A stretch of 64,000 nt of DNA from Xylogone sp. PMI_703 (lineage: Eukaryota; Ascomycota; Leotiomycetes): the NCBI GenBank assembly GCA_021399445.1, contig JAJTUQ010000004.1:3906001-3970000 (forward strand), written 5' to 3'. Of this stretch, positions 32,315 through 44,384 are shown in pieces. The position numbers were made by a program, and so were the translations under genes. The first letter of the stretch is position 1, and every line of letters starts with the position of its first letter. The notes beneath the pieces are model-generated. The model did no database searches. It had not been told where the DNA came from and worked only from the letters and a program-made list of their open reading frames with translations.

Positions 32315-35300
32315 TTTCCCTTACTCGTATGTCTGTAACTGCTTTGTTATGTTTAGTATTCTCTGTGTCGCTGCGTTTAGCTCCCTGAAGCAACTCTGCC
32401 GTTATATTATATAGCTGGAGAATTGTTGTAGATTCGTGTAGATATATAATCTACATCTAATCACGAAATGCGAAGGCTTGATTGATAATTCATCTGGCGT
32501 GTGCACGCGGCTCACTTCCGCCTGGTTGCCGCCTGACAACGTGCATCGCAACTCTAAAGTTTCCCGGTACGGATGTTGATAGAAGCTTAGCATTACAAAT
32601 GAATTAGGTAACCATCGCATTCGGAGATTGTCAATAATGCTTCCATGTGTTCCAACAAACTCTAATCCAGTATAGTTAGTTACTGTATATGATGCACTTT
32701 CCGAATTCTCCGATCCTGGGTCAAAATTCCCATCTCGGCCTCATTCGCTCTTTTAGTCAGGAGGGAAAAACACCACGGACTTTGTAGGCTGGGTCTCAAG
32801 CCTGTTCTTTGAACCTTTTATCATGATTCATTTTCAGTTCACTTCTAATACAGGTATATATAAATAACATAGCTCTAGTAAACTGTTGCTATTTTTCTTC
32901 AGCAGTCTCTTCGAGATGTCAGCATTATTATACAGATTATGAACATCCCAAAATTATTCTGTATTTCCGTTTACGCCTTATCGATAATCGATCGCGCTAT
33001 GGGCTCTTCCAGGTGATGCAAATACGATTCAACTACAATTTCGGAGACTCGCTATACTAACCATTGAGATAGATCTCATTGAACCTTGTTGAATTTTATG
33101 TACGGATGCGGGCTATTTACGAAGCCATATTAGAAACAGCTGGCACGATGATTGATCTTGCCAAACTAATCCGGATGTCGCTTCTGTATTCGGGGATAGC
33201 ATGCGATCATCATGGATTCGAAAGATCTCAGCTCGATCATTTGAGCCCACGGACCGCACCCGGTCTTTAGGATTGAAATCCCTTTGAGAGACGATTCAAA
33301 GTATTCTTTGCTAATTAACAGAGTGGGCGATCAGAACAACATCTCCGCTTGGTAAGGTACGGCAAGGATAGAGATCTTATTGTGCAAATAGCCGATCAAA
33401 AGGTTTATCATTTACACTGGTTGCAAGGATTTCCATCATATTGCATTACGTTTGTCCACCCTTGACAAACGTGGAGTTGTAGAAAGAGAGGATCGTGCTA
33501 CTCTACCTCCTCCAAAACTGGAATGTGCTAGATTGTTAGTTGCATTTAACTTCTTCCAGGGCCAGGCGGTCAAAGAGAGTTCCCGCTCCACGAGACACGA
33601 TTATTCATACTGGTTGTAGGTGGTGGCGTTGGCGGATACGGATGATTGGACTTATTACCGGTGTCTTCATTCCTAATGGCCCAATCATCCCGGAACATCG
33701 TCCGCTATTAGCTCCTGAGATACATCGTGGAGTAAGGTTAAATAAAACCTGCGCAATCTGTGGAACCATCTCGATCAGTGTCCTGTACTGGCGCGTTTGT
33801 TCAATGAGGAAATTGGAAACGGCAAATAAGATGTTTCCGTCTCATATGCGCCAGCAACTTGGGTCTGACCAACTGACATGGAATTTTAGTGGCTATAGAT
33901 GGAGAGCGGAACCATACAATATCGTCTGCTGTGGAATCGTCAGACCACAGGGCCCCAGAGCCAACTATAATTGATTATTCCTAGATGATTTGCCAGCTAT
34001 CCAAGTTTAGTACCTAAGGGTACGGTGAGCGGGCTACTGCTGCGGGCTGCGGAATGTGCGGTTACAGCAGACAGTAGTATGGGCTGAAAGAGGGCTGGAT
34101 TAAACTCTAGAGAACAGCTACGGTATTACCGCACTTCCCTCCAGAAAGGGATAATGGTGGTCTGCTGTCCCATCAGACCAATGGGACTTGCGGCCATCGG
34201 GGCAAAATCACAATCACCTTAAGTCCGACGCTTGTCAATAATGGTGATACTAGCAAGAGAACCATGCTCTACAAGCAAGTATGCCTTGCCTGTAATCTTT
34301 GGTCTACCGGCAGTTCCTACAGGCAGATACTCCCACAGATTGCGGACACTAGCATACAATTCAGGCATAAAATGAAGCATCAACAAGCGCAAGGTAGCGT
34401 CCGATTTAGGGAGGTGTTCCGGCAGACCAATAATTACACAGCATTGGTGTTATCACTGTACAATATTCCATACTGCAGCCTGCGGGATTAGTCCCGGCTC
34501 CTTGGGCCATGGCTCTCACGGTCAGAAATTAGACCAACTTCGGGGTTAGGGGCCAAGCCGAAGCCCCGAAAGTGCGAACAGGGTCGAAAATTAACCTTCT
34601 TTTCTGTCCGGGTAACAGAAGTTTTGCAGTATACACTAGCATACTCTACATTTTATGCGGAAGGATATGAATTGCACACACTCCGTACAGTCTTACCAGT
34701 AAGCAACCCTAAATAATCTACATGAATAACCTCTTGCTTACAGATACAATGCCATTGCTGTCGTCAACGACTGCAGCAAATGCGAATATTTGGCAGCAAC
34801 TTTCCAGGTTATAAATCGTAAAAGTCTGATACTTCCTTTCTCAGTTAGTGGGATCTGAATAAGCAGCTCTGCGTGAGCAGATGGTTAGGGCTAATTAAGG
34901 ATACAGTTATGGTGATGGCAGCACCGTCAGCAACTGGGACTTGATTACCCAATTCCTTATTAATTAACACAATTAAGGAGAGAGTGCATCTCGCCAAGCG
35001 TTTTCCCATGCATAAACTGGCATCCGGGAAGCGTGCCTGGCAGTCCGATCACACCAAGCTAAGCTACTATCCAGATTTGGGAATCTACAGCACTATTAGG
35101 ATCGATAACATGGTCTGAAAGAGCTTGGAACTATAGTAACGTGGCCGGTACACTACTACGGAGTAGAGATCCAGTTTCTTCGAAAAGGGCCTGCTGCGTC
35201 CCCGAGTACGAATGGGGAAGGAACACACTTGGTCTATACGAAGAGATCTTTCACAGCCATACTTCTTCTGCCTACCTCCGTAGGGAAGAAGAGCATTCCA

Positions 35301-36085
35301 TGCTACCGTGCCCTGGTATACCTCACTGTAGAAGCTTGATCTCTGTCCAGAACCGTCAGGATAGTATGATAGTGGCCAACGAGGTCTTACGCGCGCAAAC
35401 CGCTGCGGCCGAAGACGATCCGAACATCCAACCGATGCGGCCGAGGTGGGGAAATACCTAATTCTCGCTATAATTAATTTAAGCTCTTTCCCGCTAGCTT
35501 TTGCAGCTCCATGCTGAGCTTGGCGGGCGCCATCATCCCCCTGATTCCTGAGGCTAGCATTGGTGTATTGGGATGTCAAAATAAGCCCAAGTTGTCTTGG
35601 TCAGCATGGCCAGTACGGTCGTCGGTATAAAATTGGGCCATGGAGATGCTCCGAGGCTCCTTTCCCATGTTGTTGGCTTACAGATGCAAAAATACAGGGT
35701 AATAGCGGAGTAGCGCGGTGCATCACCTCCCTTATTACGCCCCTACCACGTAACGGCACGCCTCTTACCGGGACGGGAACAGCTCGATGGGTACCTATGT
35801 CTAGTTACAGCATCCTCACCACCAACAGACCTTCCGAGGCACGCCGGGGCATTGTGGCAACCAGAACCTCCGATCTATCTTCGGCTGCAGTCAACCTTAA
35901 ACCTAAATCATCTCGATCATGGTCAGCTTATGTAGGTGTCTACCGGTTCTTGCCTCTAGCAATCTTCTAGTACATTCCTGGATTCTATATTACTTGGATG
36001 ACTCTCCCTTTCAGTTGACAGGCCAAAAAATCTGCTGTTTGGGTTTGTCACCATCGATATTGCTGGTATTGGGACTCTTATCAGG
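32315..36085. other. Gene-poor stretch with short hairpin repeats
   Basis: Nearly 3.8 kb without a supportable gene. Frames such as those at 33540-33974 (+) and 35085-35579 (-) are 140-165 codons but show no family features and irregular composition. Short inverted motifs recur: GTCTGCTGT...CAGACCA near 33924 and again near 34160, and ACTTCGGGG paired with CCCCGAAAGT near 34540-34590. These may be worn transposon ends. The last few hundred bases form the promoter of the Zn2Cys6 gene that starts at 36086. Confidence 0.4.
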
Positions 36086-38652
36086 ATGTCTCACGAAACG
36101 ACAGACAGTAAGGATCCTCCACCACTGCAGGAAAACCCAGCCACGGTGTCAACGTCGGCCTCTGCTTCTAGTTTGAGTGCTCAATCTCTCCCAATGGAGC
36201 TGTACCGTCGCCCGTCGCCAGATGGTGGTAGTACGAAGAGGGCAAGAGCAAGTCGGCCCAAGGTGAAATCAGGTTGTATAACATGCAAGTAAGCTTCTTC
36301 ATCTATAGAGTCGGAAGTATCTATCAGCAATAATGTAGACGGAGCGCGTGTTAATATGTAGGCGTTAGGGCTCGTCGAGTGAAATGTGACGAAACCAAGC
36401 CACAGTGTATTCGGTGCCAGAAATTTGGTCGAGTATGTGATGGATATGCAACAGAACAACCACAACGGATCACAGTGGTACCTCTTCAACCGCGAGTTCC
36501 GCCATTTCCCCTCTATATACCGCGCCTCTCCATACGAACCACGGAAATGGAAAATATGTATTTTCAGTACTTCTGTGAGGTCGTCTCTCATCAGCTCCCC
36601 GGCTTCTATGAGGCATCCTTCTGGACACGCACTGTTCCGCAGGAAGCTTTATATGTCCCTCCAATACGATATGCTGCCATTGCGATAGCTTGTCTGAGCA
36701 GAGGTTTAGAAGATGCTGCTCAGGCTGATTCCTTAAAGATGAATATTGTTCAGGACGTCAACAGAGAGCAAGGCGAACATGCCGCCGTTTTATTTGCCAG
36801 GGCTATTCGAGCTCTCAACGTTCATATATCTGCATCCGGGGGAGCACAGATGAGAACGGCTCTCATTGCTTGCATCTTGTTTGTTTGCTTCGAAACCCTC
36901 CAAGGCAGCTTTTCATCCAGTATTCAGCAAACCTACGGCGGATTAAAACTTCTTCGCAGCCACTATTCTCAGGGTCCTCGAAGAGCATCAGCTTCCCCTT
37001 CTAGTGCTGCAGAAATGCATATTGCTAGTCAGCTACAAAGTCATACAGACTCCGAGGGCATATCTCATTCCAACCCTGTTGTTGCTCATGTTCAACAATA
37101 CTTACGATCATCGATCTCGCCAGATCGAACAGAGTCCCCTTCACAAGGTTCGCCTAAATCAGTCACAGATATCCCCTTGCAAAATCTCTCTGATGAAACT
37201 CAACAACGAAGCGCTTCTCAGGATCAGAGGCAGCAGACCCTTCACAGTCTACACACCCCTCCAAAGATTAGCGAGGGCTTAGCTGCCGCCCTAGACTATC
37301 CTGATTTAATGCAGGTAGTTCAAAGAGAGGTGATGGTCGAAAATGTACGGTTAAACGGCGCAATGCTTAATGCATCGGCGCCATCTCCTTTTTCAACCAT
37401 GACACCTAGTGATGTCTTACCATCGACAGAAAGCAAAACACCTTCACCATCATTGCCGCCACCACCACCGCCTCTTTCTAACTCCCAACCTGCAACTCCC
37501 AATACAAGTCGTAAGAGGCCCCTGGCCTCTCGAGCTTCAATGCCGATTCTGAATAATGATGTGGGCCTTGAAGATAGTCTCATACAGACCTTTGCTCGTC
37601 TTGAAGTTCAGGGACTCTTCTTTGGGATGATTCCGGGTATACCTCCTCTGGTATGGGATGTGCACAAGCTCTATGATAAGCCTATTCCGCTTTCTTTTCC
37701 TGACTATGAAACGGCATATCGTTGCTGGGATTTTCTTCAGGGCCGTGCTTTAGAGTTCTATCGTCGAGTTCTATTTAATCGGACTCATGCGCCAGAGCTT
37801 TGTGAACCCCTTTCCGTTATCACACAGACTTATAACTCCATAATTACACAGCTGTCTGCCTTTGAGGCTGCTTTTAGACCGTTTCTGGATTGTGCCATCA
37901 ATCTGGATGGCTCTGTTGCTAACGCTCGCGCCTTAGTACTTTCCTTATACCAGAAGGCAACACTAATCTTGCTCGCTGCTGTGCTGTCTGAATCCGAGAT
38001 GGTCTATGATGATTACTTTCCAAGTTTCCAATATATAACTAGGACAGCAGACCTTTTGATCTCCTCATACCAAGTCGCCCAATCGCCACTTAACACTCGT
38101 TTCTGCTTTGAAACAGGACTTATTCCACCACTTCACACGGTGGGAATTAGGTGCCGTGATCCTACCATTCGTCGTGAAGCTATTAGCCTCCTATTCAGAT
38201 GTCACAGACAGGAAGGGATGTGGGATTCTGTTCTCAGTGCACGCATCTGTCGATGGCTTTGCTCCTGCGAGGAGGCTGAAGGGATTACGCTTCCTGAGCT
38301 CCAATACTACAATCCTTTTAATATAGCCAACCTTTGCTCATCTACATATGTTAATGATAATAAAGACAGCTTCCACCGCATTGCATTTCAAAGTGGTATG
38401 GACGAGCCAAATCAAAATGAGCCCGGAGGAATATCAAGGAGCATTTCAATGGCCAGTGGTGTTGATCATCTCAACGGCAGTATGGAGCAGACCGGTGGAT
38501 CTTACGCCTGGCTTATACCAGAAGAGAAGAGGATGCAGCTTATGGTCGTGGATTTTCATGTCCCGGATAGGTATATAAAAGTGAAATGCCGCAGCGCGAT
38601 CGTTTTAGAGGATGGAAAGCGAATGGAGAGGGAAACTGTCATTGCTTGGTAA
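36086..38652 (+). CDS. Zn2Cys6 transcription factor (DUF3468-type)
   Basis: Exons 36086-36288 and 36369-38652 join to 2487 nt, 828 aa. The intron splits the Lys codon after the second zinc ligand. The cluster is C64-x2-C67-x6-C74-x6-C81-x2-C84-x6-C91, within S-G-C-I-T-C-K-A-R-R-V-K-C-D-E. Ahead of it is a Ser/Pro/Lys-rich tail. About residues 140-240 form a helical fungal-specific region (A-I-A-I-A-C-L-S-R-G, L-I-A-C-I-L-F-V-C-F-E-T-L-Q-G), followed by a long low-complexity stretch with a run of prolines near residue 425, and a second helical region to residue 740. This layout fits the DUF3468 class of fungal regulators. Target genes are unknown and the neighbours give no pathway hint. The proline run and Ser-rich linker may act in activation, which is inference. 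Confidence 0.9.
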
Positions 38653-38811
38653 AGTTTCCAAGCTTTGGGAACTAATGACTTCTTCCTCATTTACTCCCTA
38701 CTTGCCGCCAAACCGAATGGCCTGAAAACAGCGTCCTTATGGTTGAGTAAGCTGGATATCGGAAAGTGATAATTTCGATAGCAAGGCCTCATTTGCAGTT
38801 TGACTGCAGAA

Positions 38812-39416
38812 CTATCCATCTTCTGTTTGTTTTATGGAGTCCAATACTTCTCTTCTGTCCTGCAAGGTCCTTTCAGTAACCAGATAAGGAGCCACATCAC
38901 GAAATTTTAGAGCACAGGAGAACTTATGAAGAGAGTCTGGAGGAAGAATTGTTGATTTGCTACAACTATGAGGTTGTATATACTCATACCACTGCCCATA
39001 TAGGCCTTTGATATTCTCCTCTCTTTCGCACTCTCTATTTGACCACGGCTTTCTAGGAACAAAAGCTTTCGTGATCCTTCGATGTGAGTGGCATCTTCTA
39101 TTCATTAAGTTGATGGACAAATCGTTCACTTGAGGATGCAGTTGAGTAGAGCGTTTGGAAAGGATGTGAGTGTGATGTCAAGGTTCCAAGGTGGCCAATG
39201 AGAGAGGCCACAATGGATATACTGAGTTATTTCCGAGAAATACTCCATATATACGACAACATTATGTATTTCACTACCGTTTAATGATGGCGGCTTTTTC
39301 AAAAGAGGTTGGGTTGGCTTGCTTATGGTTAAGCACAAAGAAACGAAGGCTTTTGCAGCGTTAATCATGCTGTATACTTCGGGGGGATGTTCTGGAGTTC
39401 CGGCGTTGGGAGGCAT
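38812..39416 (-). pseudogene. Possible small gene split between two frames
   Basis: An ATG frame runs from 39416 to a TGA at 39126-39128 (96 aa, M-P-P-N-A-G-T-P-E-H-P-P-E). The next frame is open from that point to 38812 (about 105 residues, including W-Y-E-Y-I-Q-P-H and ending K-Q-T-E-D-G). Composition looks protein-like across the break, and a single-base shift would join them. A GTGAAC donor with a following AATAG acceptor would remove only about 32 nt, shorter than any other intron here. I recognise no family. It may be a decayed gene, a sequencing frameshift, or two chance frames in the 3' flank of the Zn2Cys6 gene. Confidence 0.25.
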
Positions 39417-39918
39417 ATTATGTGTACAGACATGCTATTGATGCATCGCACTGATTTATTAAGTAGACAATGGTACATCACGAGGTATTTCTAGGGGGAA
39501 AAAAGCACCACGAGGCAGGAATAGATATAAAACGAAGACTTTTACTACATTTGAATACGCTGCACTAGATTTTATGGATTCCTGAATCTAGTCTTGTTAT
39601 ATTCAGTCTGGCCTTTCGAGCAGACAGGTTATACGTGTATTATTCAGGGGGTATCTATCATTAAGAAAGCATTGCTATCTAGAATGCCCAGGAAAGGGAT
39701 ATAGCTACTGAGCTAACCCCTTATGAAACCCGCTCTATTGTGAGACAAGATTGTGCGTAATAGTCATTATCATCAATAACCCCTTTTTCGTCGAATTCCA
39801 TTACCTTTTTTTTTTTTGATCTTACAACATGGAACAAGCCGAGAGGTCTCCAAAAGAGAAGTATATGTATGGTAGGTCAAGTATCTGCTGACGGTACCAA
39901 TTGCACAGGTCGCTAAAC
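39417..39918. other. Intergenic
   Basis: 3' flank of the copper-fist gene (minus strand). It has a T-run near 39810 and nothing else I can name. Confidence 0.5.
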
Positions 39919-41793
39919 CTATAGCTTAGCTTTGTGAATGGTGCAACCTACGCACTCACAGTCATCTACACAAGGACAGCTGTCTTTGTCTCCTGGACAA
40001 GGAAGGTCGTCTGATGAGCGATGGATGGTGCATCCTAAGCATTGACAATCGTCGCCACAGGGGCAGGACACTGTATCACCACCGCAGCCGTCAGAGGCGA
40101 ATGGGTATGAAACAAAGAAGAAATCCGAGGCACTGAGAGTCTGCTCTTCGTGAGGACCCGGGGAATGAGTATTTGAGCCCGGGGTCTGAGCTGCTTGCTG
40201 TGGAGAAGGTATAGGGTCAGTAATGTGAGCCTGTCCATTGCTATATGGCGATACAGTTGGAGAGAACGTATTTCCGTTTGTAGGAGATTGACTGCTATTT
40301 GAGTGACCGTTGGGCGGGGAGTTGGTGTTTGAGTACAAGTCTTTTGACGAAGACTGTTGCTCAGGGATCATCGACGAGTACGCGGAGCGGATATAGTTTT
40401 GGGTTGCCTCATTGTAGGGATGCGCCGCGCAGCCAATACATTGACAGGAGTCACCACAGTGGCAGGTGTGAAAGCTATCGAGTACATCATGTTGTAGAAG
40501 GGGTGTGTGAAATTGTAGCTCCGGTGATAAATAGGCCTGTCCTTGGGCTTGTGCCTGACTATTAGCCTTTGCTGTCTGCCGCCACTGGAATGGTTGAAGC
40601 GGGTGTTGATAGGACCCGTATGTTGCAGGGTAGGCAAAAACCGATTGAGCCAAATACTGCGGGATGGTATTTGTTTGCGTATTCTCATTGTGAGAGAACT
40701 GCTGTGGAATATTTGGTACTACGCCATTTGGAGTGCCCTGAACTTCTATCGACTCCTGCTTGACAACCATTTGGCCAGGAACAGCTGGAGCTGACGAACA
40801 GCAACTCTTTTCCTTTGGCTGTTCGGATAATGGGACTGCGTTCGATAACGTATCATTACTGGTTGTCGCCTTTGGCGCACAACATGATCCGCCGTTACTC
40901 TTAGTGTTTTTGTTTTCGGATACGAGGTCATTCGATTTTGTTAACATTGGACTCTCTACCATGCCGCTGAAGTTGCTGCCGTATATTAATGAGGTAGAGC
41001 TGAATCCATTTCTGACATCCATACCAACACCATTTGGAATAAAATTGTTAAACTGGGCGTAATTCTGCAGCGGTAATTGACCATACGATGGATCTATGTT
41101 GACAAACTGTGTAAGATCATATTGTTGGAGAGGTTCTGATGTGGGTACCCCACTATTTGGCAGCGACTGTATATTCTGGAGCCTTTGTTCGAAGGGCAGT
41201 ATGTTTATATTATTTATATCCATTCGCTGTAGCTTGCTTGCATCGAAAGACTGCTTTCTATTTGCTGCAGGTTTAGAGGTCTTCTGTACTTTGAACGAAG
41301 TTCGGGTAGGTGAAGGGAGATCTGCTGGCGTCAACTCAGGCTGCTCAGTCTGCGATGGTTTTTCGACTGGCGTAGGAGCATCGTCGCCACAACGGCATTT
41401 CTGCTTCTTTGGAATGGCAGCAGTGACACTGAGTCGCCCACAGCTGCAGGCCTGGTCTCGTGGATGAGGACATGCGCTCAATGGTCGGCCAGGCTTCCTG
41501 ACAGGAACCATAAGCCTTTCATTAGCATGTGTGCATTTTGTCGATCGATGGCCACGAATGCATGGCTCACTAAGAATTCGAGTAATTAGCAGATGGATTC
41601 GAATGGCATTTGAATGGGATTTGAGATGAGAAGATAAAGAGTAAGCGGCTCCTAGTCTGGTTGGAAGAGTAGATTGAAGCCTGAAATATGCATCGAACAG
41701 GCAAAAGCGAACTGCAACCGCAATACAGCCAAGACAACAGCCTAAGGGGAAAACCACCTACCAGGCCATCTTTAAGCCATTGATGAGAGGCAT
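39919..41793 (-). CDS. Copper-fist transcription factor
   Basis: Exons 41762-41793 and 39919-41569 join to 1683 nt, 560 aa. The 32-nt first exon starts the copper-fist DNA-binding domain, and the 192-nt intron splits the first zinc-ligand codon. Joined, the domain begins M-P-L-I-N-G-L-K-M-A-C-E-P-C-I-R-G-H-R and has C11-x2-C14-x8-C23-x-H25, then the minor-groove motif R-K-P-G-R-P. A Cys-rich patch (C-S-C-G-R, C-R-C-G-D-D) follows. Towards the C-terminus are three copies of a C-x-C-x3-C-x-C-x2-C motif (C-H-C-G-D-S-C-Q-C-I-G-C, C-P-C-G-D-D-C-Q-C-L-G-C, C-P-C-V-D-D-C-E-C-V-G-C). Family members (Ace1, Mac1, Cuf1, Podospora GRISEA) sense Cu(I) through such clusters and switch copper uptake or detoxification genes. 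Two S/G-C-C motifs in the middle add possible thiol sites. Whether this is an activator at low or high copper cannot be read. Confidence 0.93.
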
Positions 41794-43311
41794 CGCTGAG
41801 AGTACCCAGCCGATACTGTTAAGGAAAGCTAAGGGATTGGATGTAGAGGGTAAGTGCGTTCACCGTCAGCTTTGGTTTCGAGGATCGGTCTGGTTCTCTC
41901 GGGACCTTGCACATTCCAGGGCAACGGGCGCTGGACGGCGAATCGAGTTTACTGGCAATCCAAGCTCGCAAATCTGGAAAAAGCCGCCGTATGGCACGTT
42001 CGTCCCTTGTCCTGTCACCGCCTTGTTGGACCGATTCCACGCGTTGATCGCATGCGCTTGTTGAATGTGAAGCCAGAGAGGAAAGGAACGAGCGTGTTGT
42101 AGAGAAGGTTTGAGCTGGTTTCCCACCACCAGCTGCAGGCGTCCGCAATACGTCCCAAGTCTAGCAGTCGCACAGAAAAAGATGGGGTGACGGGGGGAGT
42201 GACACACCCAGCTGCTATGGGGAGGTGATACCAAGCCGAACTCTTCACTGTAGCTTGATAATACAAGAGGACAATCGCCGATGCGTCGCAGACGTGATTG
42301 GCGCACTGGTGGGCAGATGGAGCGCACGATCAGGATTCAAAGTCTGCGCGGTCTGCAGGCGTTTGCATGATAATGTTCGTTGACCGTCTCTAGTCCTCGG
42401 GAATGTATAAAATTTGGGAGTCGTGCAGTCAGATACCCGGCTGTCCTCATATGGGTATTGTCAAAGGGTTCGCGCTGAGAATCCGCCCGTCGTTGGTGGG
42501 GTCCTGCGTCGGAGGGGACTGGCGAGCAAGTTTCCATAGGCCAGAAACCCTCCCGCATAAGCCTGCCCCTGCCACCGAGAGAGAAGAGTTGCGGCGCGTC
42601 TGCTGCTTGTTCGGTGTGCGGGTATTGAGTTCTTACCCAGCTAAACCCGAGACAAGTATGTTTTGCAGGAGATGAGATTCCCTGAGCCGAAGTCAATTGG
42701 AGAGCCTGCGCACGTTAGATTGGAAGAAAGAAAGACGGGAAACAAAGGCAGACGTTGGGATAACAGTAAACGGTACGATGCAATCATGGACGGGATGGAT
42801 TAATATTTTGCCGGGGCACCTGATTATCTTATCGATTAGCTTCAGTGCCTGAGGCATGGAGAAATATTTTGTGTGCTTGTGACATCAATTTTGCAGAGAT
42901 CAAGAAGAACAAAGGAAACAAAGGAAAGAGAGCCCATTGGTCGATACGTTTTGCTGTGTAAGGCTACTAGGAGCCTCACAATCAGGGTCAGCACCAAAGC
43001 ACTCTCAGTATCATCAATCGCATTGTTCGCATTGTTCATTGGTTTTATGAGTATTTGACATCTTCAACCTATTCTGACTATATCCTGAGCCTCAAAATTT
43101 ACCACTGAGTGCAAACTGAATATTTACAGTTCGACATCTTAAAAATTACTTGACAAGATCAACGTACAGTATTATCGAATTGCCCTCACCCTCTCTCTAA
43201 CCCGAATTCCAGAAATAAGCCGACACCCTTGTATAGAATCACGTGATTCACCTCGTCCGCAACCCCTGAAACCAGGGGTCAACAAGATCATCACAGAATA
43301 AACCCTTGGAA
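41794..43311. promoter_or_regulatory. Divergent promoter: copper-fist regulator / EFM7-like methyltransferase
   Basis: About 1.5 kb between divergent genes. A 153-codon minus-strand frame at 41866-42327 shows no family and is probably chance or leader sequence. I do not see a clear copper-responsive element of the TTTGCTC type. Confidence 0.4.
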
Positions 43312-44187
43312 ATGTCGACTTCAAAGCCTCCAGAAGAAGTGTCACAGTCTTTACAAGATGTTGAAGATAGTGACTCAGAAGTCATCGATATGTTCGCCGA
43401 ACCAGCAGACTATCGCCCCGCCACCCCCCTTCCTACCACAACGAGCTACACTCTGCCATCACAGAATAAGACCCTCACACTACGGCTCGTAGGGCATAAT
43501 CCTCTCTGGGGACACCATCTCTGGAACGGCGGTCGATTGATCTCATCGTGTATCGACTCACGACCGGAGCTGGTTAGGGGGAAGACGGTGCTTGAACTCG
43601 GTGCCGGCGCTGGGCTCCCGAGTCTGGTGAGTGCGGTGGTCGGGGCGAGGAAGGTTGTTGTGAGTGATTATCCGGATCCGGATCTTGTGCAGAATCTAGT
43701 CTTTAATGTAGAGGCGAATGAGGGGGTTATCTATGATCTAGATTCGGGTGGTGATAAAGAAAAGGCCAAGCGAATTGTGGTGGAGGGATATTGTTGGGGT
43801 GCAGATGTTGCGCCGTTGCTCCGGCATCTGGATTCAAGCAATAAGGAGGATGCGGGAGCCAAATTTGATGTGTTGATATTAGCAGATCTATTGTTTAATC
43901 ATTCAGAGCATGCGAAGTTGGTGGATACGATCAAGAGGACGTTGGCCAAGCGCGTAGATGCACGTGCTTTTGTTTTCTTCACCCCATATCGCCCATGGCT
44001 ATTTGAGAAGGATGTGGCTTTCTTCCAGTTGGCTAAGGATGCCGGTTTCAGTGTAGAGAAGATACTTGAAGAGAAGATGGATAAGGTCATGTTCGAGAAC
44101 GATCCTGGCGACGAAGAGCTTAGGAGGACAGTATTTGGCTACGAAGTCAAGTTTTCAAATATAGATAATCCAGACTCGCGAGAATAG
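43312..44187 (+). CDS. EFM7/NNT1-like protein methyltransferase
   Basis: Intronless, 291 aa from the ATG at 43312 (M-S-T-S-K-P-P-E). Class I SAM-dependent methyltransferase of the METTL16-like/lysine-methyltransferase (METTL) group: motif I is V-L-E-L-G-A-G-A-G-L-P-S near residue 95, preceded by H-N-P-L-W-G-H-H-L-W-N-G-G and followed by V-V-V-S-D-Y-P-D-P-D-L-V-Q-N-L. The post-motif L-I-L-A-D-L-L-F-N-H and F-F-T-P-Y-R-P-W are typical of fungal Nnt1/EFM7. In S. cerevisiae EFM7 methylates the N-terminal Gly and neighbouring Lys of elongation factor eEF1A; the older name nicotinamide N-methyltransferase rests on similarity. The N-terminal acidic segment (D-V-E-D-S-D-S-E) is as in orthologues. Cytoplasmic. 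Confidence 0.9.
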   Translation: MSTSKPPEEVSQSLQDVEDSDSEVIDMFAEPADYRPATPLPTTTSYTLPSQNKTLTLRLVGHNPLWGHHLWNGGRLISSCIDSRPELVRGKTVLELGAGAGLPSLVSAVVGARKVVVSDYPDPDLVQNLVFNVEANEGVIYDLDSGGDKEKAKRIVVEGYCWGADVAPLLRHLDSSNKEDAGAKFDVLILADLLFNHSEHAKLVDTIKRTLAKRVDARAFVFFTPYRPWLFEKDVAFFQLAKDAGFSVEKILEEKMDKVMFENDPGDEELRRTVFGYEVKFSNIDNPDSRE

Positions 44188-44384
44188 ACTAATATATATG
44201 AGATCTATATGCCATAAGATAGCCGTTATGATAAAAAGAAATGAGGTCGAGGTCTACATTAGAATTAAAATCTTGATACATGCGTGCTCATAGACCAAAA
44301 ATGAAAGAATGCTGAGTCCTAAAGACGACTATGTACATTCTCTATACAACAAAAATAAAGAAATTATTCAAGAGATGGCTAGTC

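Noticed and set aside
33540..33974. 144-codon plus-strand frame.
   Set aside because: It lacks an ATG at its start, has irregular composition, shows no family features, and lies among hairpin repeats.
35085..35579. 164-codon minus-strand frame.
   Set aside because: Composition is not protein-like, another frame of similar length overlaps it on the other strand, and no motif is recognised.
41866..42327. 153-codon minus-strand frame upstream of the copper-fist gene.
   Set aside because: It overlaps several other frames of similar length on both strands and shows no conserved motif; it is more likely promoter or leader DNA.
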